A stretch of DNA of 64,000 nucleotides from Mariniphaga sp. (GTDB taxonomy: Bacteria > Bacteroidota > Bacteroidia > Bacteroidales > Prolixibacteraceae). Made by a program: the position numbers and the translations under genes. Each line of letters opens with the position of its first letter. The first letter of the stretch is position 1. Under the pieces are notes generated by a model, which searched no databases, had not been told where the DNA came from, and worked only from the letters and a program-made list of their open reading frames with translations. Positions 35,611-43,015 of this stretch are shown piece after piece. Location of the stretch: positions 1-64,000 of the forward strand of contig JAGXGA010000034.1 of assembly GCA_024636975.1 (NCBI GenBank). The letters are read 5' to 3'.

Positions 35611-36912
35611 TTAACGGTTTAAAATTGTTTTTTCTTCGGGCACACCTGTTTCATAAGGATTTTCAGGGTCATTGCTCCACTCGAACCATCCGCCATCATA
35701 TACCGATACACGGGGCCACCCCATAAGCCATGCATTGAACCAGGCTTCGCTGCCCCGCCAGCCGGTACCGCAATAAAATGCAAGATGTTTGTCGGATGTT
35801 ATTCCGTTGCTTTCCCATATTTCGGCAGTTTCATGGTATTCTCGGGTAGTGTGGTCAACGTTCCGGTAATTCTCCATGTGGTAGGCATCGCTGCCGCAGT
35901 CGGCAAATACAGCGCCGGGAATTCGGCCCTTCGCTTCAATGTAATTATACCCGCTTACCTCACCAATGTACTCGGGCCAGCTTCTTACACAAACCAGCTC
36001 ACGATCGTCGGCAAGCAGCATTTCCTTTGCCTCAGGCGTATCTACAGCAAGCTGGGGATTAGCCGGAACCTGAACACCAAAATTTTTTACAGGTATTTTA
36101 GGCACATCCTCTTTTGAAACTTCAAAGCCTCCATCGGTCCACGACTGAAATCCACCGTTCAGGATCCGCACATCCTTTACCCCGGCATACATCATTATAA
36201 ATGCGTTTCGGATAGCTCCAATATCTCCGGCAGCACTGCCTGGAAAGGGATCGTTGTTGTTGGGAAACATGTGCTTCCCATACAATACAACTGTAGTATC
36301 AGCAGTTATTCCATGTGCTTCCAGTGCCTGTTTAATTTCTTCAGGTGAACGTCGGTTCCAGGTTTCGGGAGCTTCAAGAGCCAGTGTATCCATATCGATG
36401 GCCCCCGGTATGTGGCCGCTTAAATACGCATCGCGGTTACGGTAATGGGCATGCACAACTTTAAACCGGTCGTTATCGAAAAGGGGTGGCTTCTCCCCTG
36501 CTATCAGACTATAAACCCAACCAGCCGAAACAAGCTGACTGAACCGTGTAAGTTTTTGCACTGGCAATTCGGGGCTTGCCGCCCACTCATCCACGAAATG
36601 ATTGTAAACATATACCTTATCGTATCCCGATTGCTCAAAACGTTCGGCAGCTGCAGCTGATTCTTCCGGTGCATAGCCATAGACTATAATGTTATCATTG
36701 GGATGAATATCCTTACGTCGCACAATTTCTATCCAGTCGATGTAATTCAGCCATTTTGCCGGAAGGCTCCTGGCTCCCTTAATATGTCCTCCGCGTAATT
36801 CTCCACGCAGTTGCCATCCATTATAAGTATCTGTCGGCCGAACATCAATAATTTTGCAATCGCCATTAGAGATAAGCTCCTGAAGCTCATCAGTACCTAT
36901 TTTCTTAATCAT
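35611..36912 (-). CDS. eanB: Triple-rhodanese sulfurtransferase, EanB-like (ergothioneine synthase)
   Basis: A 433-residue protein with three rhodanese domains: about 5-115, 125-265 and 285-425. Only the third has a catalytic loop with Cys: FYCGTGWRGSE, Cys381. In domain 1 the loop is YGYAPEES and in domain 2 YGKHMFPN, both without Cys, so they are structural. As I recall it, the anaerobic ergothioneine enzyme EanB of Chlorobium limicola uses Cys412 in a CGTGWR loop and Tyr353; here Tyr322 is also exactly 59 residues before the Cys. EanB moves sulfane sulfur onto C2 of the hercynine imidazole. The hercynine-making methyltransferase is the next gene. An ordinary thiosulfate sulfurtransferase is the alternative, but it would normally have two domains. 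Confidence 0.82.
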   Translation of the reverse strand: MIKKIGTDELQELISNGDCKIIDVRPTDTYNGWQLRGELRGGHIKGARSLPAKWLNYIDWIEIVRRKDIHPNDNIIVYGYAPEESAAAAERFEQSGYDKVYVYNHFVDEWAASPELPVQKLTRFSQLVSAGWVYSLIAGEKPPLFDNDRFKVVHAHYRNRDAYLSGHIPGAIDMDTLALEAPETWNRRSPEEIKQALEAHGITADTTVVLYGKHMFPNNNDPFPGSAAGDIGAIRNAFIMMYAGVKDVRILNGGFQSWTDGGFEVSKEDVPKIPVKNFGVQVPANPQLAVDTPEAKEMLLADDRELVCVRSWPEYIGEVSGYNYIEAKGRIPGAVFADCGSDAYHMENYRNVDHTTREYHETAEIWESNGITSDKHLAFYCGTGWRGSEAWFNAWLMGWPRVSVYDGGWFEWSNDPENPYETGVPEEKTILNR

Positions 36913-37130
36913 TACTTTCTGTTATGTAAATTATTTAATTAAATTTCATGTGCAGGTTCTTGTGTTTAAAAGGAAACAATTTTATTGCAACAAAGTTTGT
37001 ATACCACCCGATGGCCATTTATTAAAGGTCATTATCAACTTATTAAACCAATTATCCTTGTTAAAGTTTATGCTCAGGTTTACTGCATTGTTTGTATTTT
37101 AACTGCGAGGGATTATATTTACTGTTACAT

Positions 37131-37790
37131 ATGAATCAAAAGCATAAGCAAATATTCGTGTTTGGCACCAGTTTTCTGGTTGCTGAGGGATTAAGATCAG
37201 TGCTCGGAAAGACAGGCCGGTTTTTGGTTAGCGACCTTGATGGATCTTTGGATCAACTAACTGAAACGGCCGGAAACGGCAAACCTGATGTATTGATTGT
37301 TGATGCTGCTGCCCTTGAATGCGAGTTATTTGATTTCGAAAAATTGAAAAACGTTTCGAATTCTCCTGTCGTCCTGTTGTTACTCGATACCATTACCCGC
37401 AGTGAATTTCAAAAATATTCGGAAGCAGGCATTGAAAACATCTTATTAAAAAATGCCTCCGCTCAGGAAATTTTAAATGCAGCAGAATCAGCAGTAAGCA
37501 GAAGAAAATACTACAGCAGCGAAATTTTGGATATGATCCTGGAATCGATTGAAGCAAAGCAGCCGGTAAAATCAGAAATTAAACTTACCTATTCAGAAAA
37601 GGAAATCGTAAGGCTAATTGCCGGCGGTTTAACCACCAAAGAAATTGCCACCCGCCGCAACATTAGCTTTCATACGGTAAACACCCACCGGAAGAACATC
37701 TTCCGCAAACTGAAGGTCAACAGTGCATCGGAATTGATTATGAAGGCTATTAAAGCGGGATGGATAGATAATATTGAGTATTATATATAA
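37131..37790 (+). CDS. LuxR/NarL-type response regulator
   Basis: A 219-residue regulator; I choose ATG 37131 rather than an upstream alternative because the receiver starts IFVFGTSFLVAEG. The receiver (1-120) keeps the phosphoacceptor-like Asp in LIVDAAALE and the Lys in LLKNAS, but the acidic pair near the N-terminus is absent, so it may not be phosphorylated. The C-terminal HTH is of the NarL type: LTYSEKEIVRLIAGGLTTKEIA and SFHTVNTHRKNIFRKLKV. It is divergent from eanB with about 218 bp between the start codons, which makes it a candidate regulator of that operon. Confidence 0.9.
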   Translation: MNQKHKQIFVFGTSFLVAEGLRSVLGKTGRFLVSDLDGSLDQLTETAGNGKPDVLIVDAAALECELFDFEKLKNVSNSPVVLLLLDTITRSEFQKYSEAGIENILLKNASAQEILNAAESAVSRRKYYSSEILDMILESIEAKQPVKSEIKLTYSEKEIVRLIAGGLTTKEIATRRNISFHTVNTHRKNIFRKLKVNSASELIMKAIKAGWIDNIEYYI

Positions 37791-37917
37791 AAATTGGAAC
37801 ATTCCTGCCAATTGCTAATGCCTGCCAATTGCGATTCTATTGGTACAATAGAAAGGTGAAAGAAAGGAATTAGGCAGAGTTTATCAACCATACCTTTTAC
37901 TGTCGCCTCATCTGAGT

Positions 37918-38025
37918 CGTCATTGCGAGCCCCGCCTCCCTTTAAAAAAGAAAAAAGCAGATATCAGCAATATCCTTCATTATAGAAAAGAAATTCGCAT
38001 TCGGCAGACGGGGCGCGGCAATCTG
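37918..38025 (-). repeat. Palindromic element, copy 4 (reverse)
   Basis: Starts CGTCATTGCGAGCCCCGCC and ends GGGGCGCGGCAATCTG. The reverse complement lines up with copy 1, including the TCTTTTTTAAAGGGAGGCGG-type stretch near the right end. Confidence 0.78.
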
Positions 38026-38156
38026 TATCGGTTGGCAGAGAACTCCAAAATAATTAGTATGGTATTAATTAAATAACTATGGTGTAACTTATCATTAGTA
38101 GGTTGAGCAAGTAATATAACAGGCACTAGTTCAAGATTATGGCCGCTGCCATTAAC

Positions 38157-38262
38157 CAGAGATTGCTTCGCCCGCCGGAGTGCAAATGCCGGTGCCCTGA
38201 TAATTGTAATAGGGATTATCATCGCTTACCATTTTTGAAGGTCGGCGGACTACCAATGACAG
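38157..38262 (+). repeat. Palindromic element, copy 5 (forward, decayed right end)
   Basis: Starts CAGAGATTGCTTCGCCCGCC and ends GGCGGACTACCAATGACAG, where the usual CTCGCAATGACGG has drifted. Its interior matches the reverse of copy 2 (GAGTGCAAATGCCGGTG). Confidence 0.75.
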
Positions 38263-38288
38263 TAAGTACTTACGGTAACGGATCTTAT

Positions 38289-38338
38289 TCAAACACCATC
38301 AAACGACTTAAACCATTTTCAACCCATATCAAACCACC
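38289..38338. repeat. Five-unit 10-bp periodic array
   Basis: Units of exactly 10: TCAAACACCA, TCAAACGACT, TAAACCATTT, TCAACCCATA, TCAAACCACC. The word T(C/A)AA(A/C)C recurs each turn. It resembles one arm of the arrays at 4395 and 32221 with the spacer shortened by one base. Confidence 0.7.
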
Positions 38339-38385
38339 TCCTTCCTACCACAAAACAGGTATATAAAAATCCATTATATATGGGA

Positions 38386-38416
38386 TTGACTGCCTGTATG
38401 GTTTGAGCTAATTTTG
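38386..38416 (+). promoter_or_regulatory. Bacteroidota-type promoter of the cystathionine synthase operon
   Basis: TTG at 38386-38388, 20 bases, then TAATTTTG (38409-38416), a full match to TTG-N20-TAnnTTTG. Transcription would start near 38423, giving a leader of about 68 bases before the ATG at 38491. Confidence 0.65.
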
Positions 38417-38490
38417 CTGCCGCAGTATAAAGAAGGAACCAAAATGAAATTAAATGCACCGTATCAACCGGTTCAAAAAACATAAAAATA

Positions 38491-39483
38491 ATGATATACA
38501 ACAACGTACTGGAGCTGATAGGCAATACCCCTATAGTTGAAGTAAAGCGGTTGGAAACCGGTAATTCAAGATTATTTATAAAACTGGAATACCAGAACCC
38601 CGGGGGATCCATCAAGGACCGGATAGGGTTGTCGATGATTGAAGCCGCAGAAAAGAGCGGTAAGATTAAACCGGGCGATACACTGATTGAAGCCACTGCC
38701 GGCAATACAGGTTTAGGCCTGGCACTGGTAGCCGCACAAAAAGGGTATCGGCTAATTCTGGTCATTCCCGATAAGATGAGCCATGAAAAGGTGATGCATC
38801 TGGCGGCAATGGGTGTAGATATCCGGATGACCCGGTCAAATGTGGAAAAAGGCCATCCGGAATACTACCAGGATTATGCCGAACGGCTCGCTAAAAAAAT
38901 TCCCGATTCACATTACATTAACCAGTTTAACAATCAGGCCAACCCGCTGGCACATGAGCTGACCACTGCTCCTGAAATTTGGGAACAGATGGAGCATGAT
39001 GTGGATGCCATTGTAGTGGGTGTGGGTTCAGCCGGAACAATTGGCGGGCTTACCCGTTTCTTTAAAAAGATGGCTAAACAGCCCGATATTGTACTTGCTG
39101 ATCCACAGGGATCAATACTTAAGAATTATATCGAAACAGGACAGACAGGTAAGGCCGGCAGCTGGCTGGTAGAAGGCATTGGCGAAGATTTTGTACCTGA
39201 ACAATGCGACTTCTCACTTGTAAAAAAGGCATATACAGTTACCGATAAGGAGGCATTTTTAGTTGCGCGTGAACTGCTGCTGAAAGAAGGAATCTTTGCA
39301 GGTTCTTCAACCGGCGTGCTGGTGGGTGCAGCCTTAAAATATGCAGCAGAACAGAAGAATCCAAAAAAAATTGTAACTTTTGCCTGCGACACCGGAAACA
39401 AGTACCTGTCGAAGATGTACAGCAACGAATGGATGTCGGAAAACGGATTTATGAACGAACAAAAAGAGCATCACTATTTATGA
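38491..39483 (+). CDS. Cystathionine beta-synthase / cysteine synthase family enzyme
   Basis: A 330-residue PLP enzyme of fold type II. PLP Lys42 sits in NPGGSIKDRIG; the phosphate-binding and substrate loops are EATAGNTGLGLALVA and GVGSAGTIGGLT, and the C-terminal motifs VEGIGEDFVP and ACDTGNKYLSKMY are those of cystathionine beta-synthase-like proteins rather than CysK. There is no CBS regulatory domain pair. It would join homocysteine to serine (or O-acetylserine). Its stop overlaps the start of the gamma-lyase gene by ATGA, so the two are co-translated and form a reverse transsulfuration pair. Both can also make hydrogen sulfide or persulfide, a possible sulfur source for EanB. Confidence 0.88.
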   Translation: MIYNNVLELIGNTPIVEVKRLETGNSRLFIKLEYQNPGGSIKDRIGLSMIEAAEKSGKIKPGDTLIEATAGNTGLGLALVAAQKGYRLILVIPDKMSHEKVMHLAAMGVDIRMTRSNVEKGHPEYYQDYAERLAKKIPDSHYINQFNNQANPLAHELTTAPEIWEQMEHDVDAIVVGVGSAGTIGGLTRFFKKMAKQPDIVLADPQGSILKNYIETGQTGKAGSWLVEGIGEDFVPEQCDFSLVKKAYTVTDKEAFLVARELLLKEGIFAGSSTGVLVGAALKYAAEQKNPKKIVTFACDTGNKYLSKMYSNEWMSENGFMNEQKEHHYL

Positions 39484-40637
39484 AGAAATACAAACTGTCA
39501 ACACGGGCCATCCACGCTGGCCAGGAACCGGATGAAGCCACAGGAGCCATTATGACGCCCATTTATGCATCATCAACCTTTGTACAGCAAAGTCCGGGTG
39601 TACATAAAGGATATGACTACTCACGTAGTGGCAATCCCACACGAACCGCACTTGAAAATTGCATGGCTTCGCTCGAGGACGGGCAATGGGGATTTGCATT
39701 TGCCTCTGGACTGGCTGCTGAGAATGCCGTGCTCGATACTCTGGAAGCCGGTTCGCACATTATTGCAATGGAAGATATGTACGGCGGTACCTTCAGGCTT
39801 TTCGACAAGGTAAAGAAAATCTCTGCCGCTTTAGAAGTGACTTATCTCGATTTAAACAATGAGCAGGAACTTGAAAATTCGATAAAGGGGAACACCCGGC
39901 TCATTTGGGTGGAGACACCTACCAATCCGATGCTTACCATTGTCGACTTGCAAAAAGTGGCAGCCCTTGCAAAAAAACACGGCATCCTTACCGTTTGCGA
40001 TAACACCTTTGCCTCGCCTGTCCTGCAGAAACCCTTTGATTTTGGCATCGATGTGGTAGTACATTCGGCCACCAAATACCTGAACGGCCATTCCGATGTG
40101 ATTGCGGGGATTGTTGTGGTGAAGGACGACCGCGAGTTGGCCGAAAAGATAAAGTTCATTCAAAAAGCCACCGGCGGAATCCTTTCTCCGTTCGATTCAT
40201 TTTTGGTATTGCGGGGGCTGAAAACACTTCCCCTCCGAATGAAAGCGCATTGCTCCAATGCAAAAAAAATTGCTGCTTTCCTTGAGAATCATCCTAAGGT
40301 AGAAAAAGTGATTTATCCCGGTCTGGAATCTTTTCCGCAGCATGAACTGGCAAAAAAACAAATGAAGGACTTTGGCGGCATGATTACCTTTTTGCTCAAG
40401 GGCGGTATCGAGGAATCGCGGCGATTTCTGGAAAAGACCAAGTTGTTTGCCCTGGCCGAAAGCCTGGGCGGTATCGAAAGTCTGATTGAGCATCCGGCCA
40501 TCATGACCCATGCTTCCATTCCAAAGGAGATGAGGGAAAAGCTTGGCGTTGCCGATAACCTGGTGCGGGTATCGGTGGGACTGGAGGATATTGAGGACTT
40601 GCTTGAAGAGTTGGAGGAAGCGCTTAGGGTAGTTTAG
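39480..40637 (+). CDS. Cystathionine gamma-lyase / gamma-synthase family enzyme
   Basis: A 385-residue fold-type I PLP enzyme of the Cys/Met metabolism family. I set the start at 39480, in the ATGA overlap with the previous stop, because the protein then begins with the conserved STRAIHAGQEPDEATGA; a longer open frame upstream has unrelated residues. PLP Lys199 is in VHSATKYLNGHSD; the YDYSRSGNPTR, ASGLAAENAVLDTL and ESLGGIESLIEHPA motifs are complete. With the beta-synthase before it, gamma-lyase is the more likely activity, giving cysteine, ammonia and 2-oxobutyrate; gamma-synthase is the alternative. Confidence 0.92.
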   Translation: MKKYKLSTRAIHAGQEPDEATGAIMTPIYASSTFVQQSPGVHKGYDYSRSGNPTRTALENCMASLEDGQWGFAFASGLAAENAVLDTLEAGSHIIAMEDMYGGTFRLFDKVKKISAALEVTYLDLNNEQELENSIKGNTRLIWVETPTNPMLTIVDLQKVAALAKKHGILTVCDNTFASPVLQKPFDFGIDVVVHSATKYLNGHSDVIAGIVVVKDDRELAEKIKFIQKATGGILSPFDSFLVLRGLKTLPLRMKAHCSNAKKIAAFLENHPKVEKVIYPGLESFPQHELAKKQMKDFGGMITFLLKGGIEESRRFLEKTKLFALAESLGGIESLIEHPAIMTHASIPKEMREKLGVADNLVRVSVGLEDIEDLLEELEEALRVV

Positions 40638-40759
40638 GTAGTGGAGAAGTAAACAGTGAACAGTGAACAGTCCGTTAAATGGCTTCAGCTGTAATATATA
40701 AAAAATAACTTACTTAAGTTAGCAGACCTCTTACGGGCTGAAGGCCCAACTTAATTCAG

Positions 40760-40778
40760 CCCGGAGCATCGCTCCGGG
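40760..40778. repeat. REP-like hairpin (CCCGGAGC stem)
   Basis: Stem CCCGGAGC / GCTCCGGG with loop ATC, within a longer context starting GGGCTGAAGGCCCAACTTAA just upstream. From memory, this context with a varying stem is a common dispersed repeat in Bacteroidota intergenic DNA. Confidence 0.6.
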
Positions 40779-40883
40779 TAAGTATGCCAGCCCTTTCCCT
40801 GCGGCGCAACTAGCCGGCCTGGATTTAACACATCCTTTCCCTGCGCCGCTATTCTCTGTCCCGATTAAATGTAGTTATATGAT

Positions 40884-40967
40884 AGTAAACAATGAACTGA
40901 CTAGTAAGCAGTAACTATGACTGGCAACTAGTGACTAAAGACTAATGCCCAATGACCTATGACCAGT
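40884..40967. repeat. Twelve-unit degenerate heptamer array
   Basis: Cut every seven bases: AGTAAAC, AATGAAC, TGACTAG, TAAGCAG, TAACTAT, GACTGGC, AACTAGT, GACTAAA, GACTAAT, GCCCAAT, GACCTAT, GACCAGT. The phase holds for the whole stretch although units differ. It ends seven bases before the 3' end of the minus-strand gene at 40975, like the array at 33384. Confidence 0.6.
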
Positions 40968-40974
40968 AATCCTT

Positions 40975-42804
40975 TTAGTTCTTCTTTTTATAACACCTCA
41001 CCCACTCAGTTTGAAACTCTACCGGCAGTTTTGATCCTGAGATCTGTTCCAGCACCAGGGTCATCAGATCCATGTGCAATGGGAAGTTTATGCTGTTCTG
41101 TTCCATTTTATGCACTTCTGTATCGTTTATCTTCCAGGTAAAGCTTCCGTTTGCCTTTTCAAGAGTAAAAATGTACCATTTGTTTTTATTCAGATTTGAA
41201 ATGTCGAGGCCTTCCAGATCCTGCTTACCGTCATTGCCTGTGCGGGCTACACCCAGCCTGTTTTTGGCTCCCATTTCAAGAAGATATACCCGTTCGGAAT
41301 TGTTCTCCCCCTGAAGTACACAACTGCTCACCACTTCATTGACCGGGTTGAACTTCATTTTGGCTTCATATATTCCGTCGTTCTGGCTGAACGATTTAGC
41401 CGAGGAAACCAGACCGGAAGTATATTCAAATTCCTGTGGCACGAATCCGGCAGGCATTTTCCATACAAGGCTTTCGGCTTTCTCCTTTCGGGTTTCAATG
41501 ATAAGCTTTCCCCCTGTTCTGACATTCTTCCCCTGTGTAAATACATGAATATCGCCCGGCAATGCGTAATTCTTTCCCAGCAGCTTATCAGTCCATAGTG
41601 GCATTACCGACCACTTTTCAGTATCGAGTTTTGAGGATGCGAAATCCTCATTGAAGGTAACCTCCCATTCATTAAAGAATGCAAACGCATTGCTTCCTTT
41701 ATACCTGAAATATTTTGTCAGGTGTGGCTTATTCTTAAGCTCCAGGTATTCCTTTTCACTGGCGTAATCATCTGTTTTCTCCCACTTGTTTTTGTCTTCC
41801 AGGTAAGCTTTTCGTTCCTTAAATTCTTTCGACGAAATGATTTCTTCCAGTTCGCGGTAACGTTTTAAATCGAACGAATCCTTAACATCGAGGTAGTTCT
41901 TATGAATTGCCGATTTTTCATATTTCAGGAAAAATTTAATGTCGGAATCGTTGTTGAACTCCTTATAACGGCGCCACTTTTTATGGGCTTCCGATTTTTC
42001 AAACTTCTTCTTATCCTTCAGGTACTCTACCTTTTTTTTGAACTCAGCATCACTGACATATAACTTCAATTCTTCATACTTTTTCAGGTCGTGGCTATCC
42101 GCCGTTTCACGATAAAGTTTCAACTCCTTTGAATGTTCAAATTTGAAGTAATTCTTTATTTCAGGTTCTTTAGTAAATGATTCAAACTCTTTTTGCTGTT
42201 GCTTGTCTTTGGAAGGGATATTTTTTAGATCCAGGTACTTTTTTATTTTATCTGAGCGACCAGCCTTTTCATGGCGTTCAACCTGCTGCAAATTTTTAAG
42301 TTTAAAATAAGTCTTTATACCCGGTGATTTTTCCAGCCTTTGCAGTTCGGTTAAATGTTGTTCCTCAACTGAGCCTTTGTATTTTTGATTTTCAATGTCT
42401 TTTTTTTGTTTGTGGAATTCTCCTTCCTTAACATATTCCGAAAGAACTTCATATTCATTTAATTTTTCAGATTTCCTGATTGTTTCAAAGCGTTTCAGTT
42501 CACTTGAATTTGCAGCATCAAAGTACTTCTTTATGCTTTTCTTTTTCTTCAGTGCATTATACTCCTGCAGCAAATTGAATTCTTTGCTGTTTTTAAACTG
42601 CTTCGATTGAATTTCTGCCTTTCGCTTCCTGAAATCTTCTGAATTCACCAGCTTTTCCAAATCGATAAAATGTTTTAACTCTTCTGAATTTTCAACATGC
42701 AAAAACTCATTATAATCATCCAATAAGGCTTTCCGTTCCGATTCAATTTTCTCTACAGGTTTTATTTTCCCCAATAGCTGAAGGGTGAATATTTTAAAAG
42801 ACAT
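40975..42804 (-). CDS. Charged helical-repeat protein with a lectin/GH16-like tail
   Basis: A 609-residue protein with no signal peptide. Residues about 15-360 are Lys/Glu-rich helices in at least four degenerate repeats of 60-75 residues. Each has the scheme S-x-(E/D)-L-K-(R/H/K)-(Y/F)-x-x-L-E, then S-x-E-F-x-x-(R/K)-K, then Y-x-x-L-K, and ends with I-K-x-Y-F; see ELKRFETIRKSEKL, DLKKYEELKLYVSDAEFKKK and DLKRYRELEEIISSKEFKER. Residues about 370-609 form a concanavalin-like domain (VTFNEDFASSKLDTEKW, WKINDTEVHKME) related to GH16/LamG; I see no clear ExDxxE catalytic motif, so it may only bind sugar. A TATTTTTG box on the minus strand (42837-42830) precedes the ATG. Function unknown. Confidence 0.75.
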   Translation of the reverse strand: MSFKIFTLQLLGKIKPVEKIESERKALLDDYNEFLHVENSEELKHFIDLEKLVNSEDFRKRKAEIQSKQFKNSKEFNLLQEYNALKKKKSIKKYFDAANSSELKRFETIRKSEKLNEYEVLSEYVKEGEFHKQKKDIENQKYKGSVEEQHLTELQRLEKSPGIKTYFKLKNLQQVERHEKAGRSDKIKKYLDLKNIPSKDKQQQKEFESFTKEPEIKNYFKFEHSKELKLYRETADSHDLKKYEELKLYVSDAEFKKKVEYLKDKKKFEKSEAHKKWRRYKEFNNDSDIKFFLKYEKSAIHKNYLDVKDSFDLKRYRELEEIISSKEFKERKAYLEDKNKWEKTDDYASEKEYLELKNKPHLTKYFRYKGSNAFAFFNEWEVTFNEDFASSKLDTEKWSVMPLWTDKLLGKNYALPGDIHVFTQGKNVRTGGKLIIETRKEKAESLVWKMPAGFVPQEFEYTSGLVSSAKSFSQNDGIYEAKMKFNPVNEVVSSCVLQGENNSERVYLLEMGAKNRLGVARTGNDGKQDLEGLDISNLNKNKWYIFTLEKANGSFTWKINDTEVHKMEQNSINFPLHMDLMTLVLEQISGSKLPVEFQTEWVRCYKKKN

Positions 42805-42966
42805 TGTTCGTAATTTTGGTTTGCTGAATCAAAAATATAAATTTAAGTGTTTCAAATCTACTAATTTTGAAGTATATATTCATCGTGTAGTAATGAAGTT
42901 GTTAACATATCCTAATCTAAAAGAAGATAATTAACTCAGGTTGTTTATATCTTTCCGGCTGAATTA

Positions 42967-42997
42967 TTGGCAGTTAGCTTCAATTTAAATAGTTTTA
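42967..42997 (+). promoter_or_regulatory. Probable promoter of the nucleoside phosphorylase gene
   Basis: TTG at 42967-42969, 20 bases, then TAGTTTTA (42990-42997), one base off TAnnTTTG. Transcription would start near 43004, only about 12 bases before the ATG. Confidence 0.4.
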
Positions 42998-43015
42998 GCT
43001 TCAGAAAACAAACAG

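Larger units (their letters stand above)
37791..38490. other. 700-bp repeat-rich intergenic region upstream of the transsulfuration genes
   Basis: No gene. It holds two copies of the palindromic element (37918 reverse and 38157 forward), a direct repeat of tgccaattgc near 37807 and 37826, a 10-bp periodic array (38289) and a good promoter (38386) for the next gene. Confidence 0.8.
40638..40974. other. Intergenic stretch with three repeat types
   Basis: Between two convergent genes. It holds a short heptamer array (40648-40671, AGTAAAC then AGTGAAC twice), a REP-like hairpin, and a longer heptamer array that runs up to the stop codon of the next gene. No coding frame is supported. Confidence 0.75.

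Noticed and set aside
38491-39483. Reading the enzyme as plain cysteine synthase CysK
   Set aside because: The EGIGEDFVP and DTGNKYLSKMY motifs and the overlap with a gamma-lyase gene fit cystathionine beta-synthase better, although activity cannot be proved from sequence.
40884-40967. Possible attachment site or integron-like array
   Set aside because: No integrase, no conserved core site, and the units are only seven bases long.
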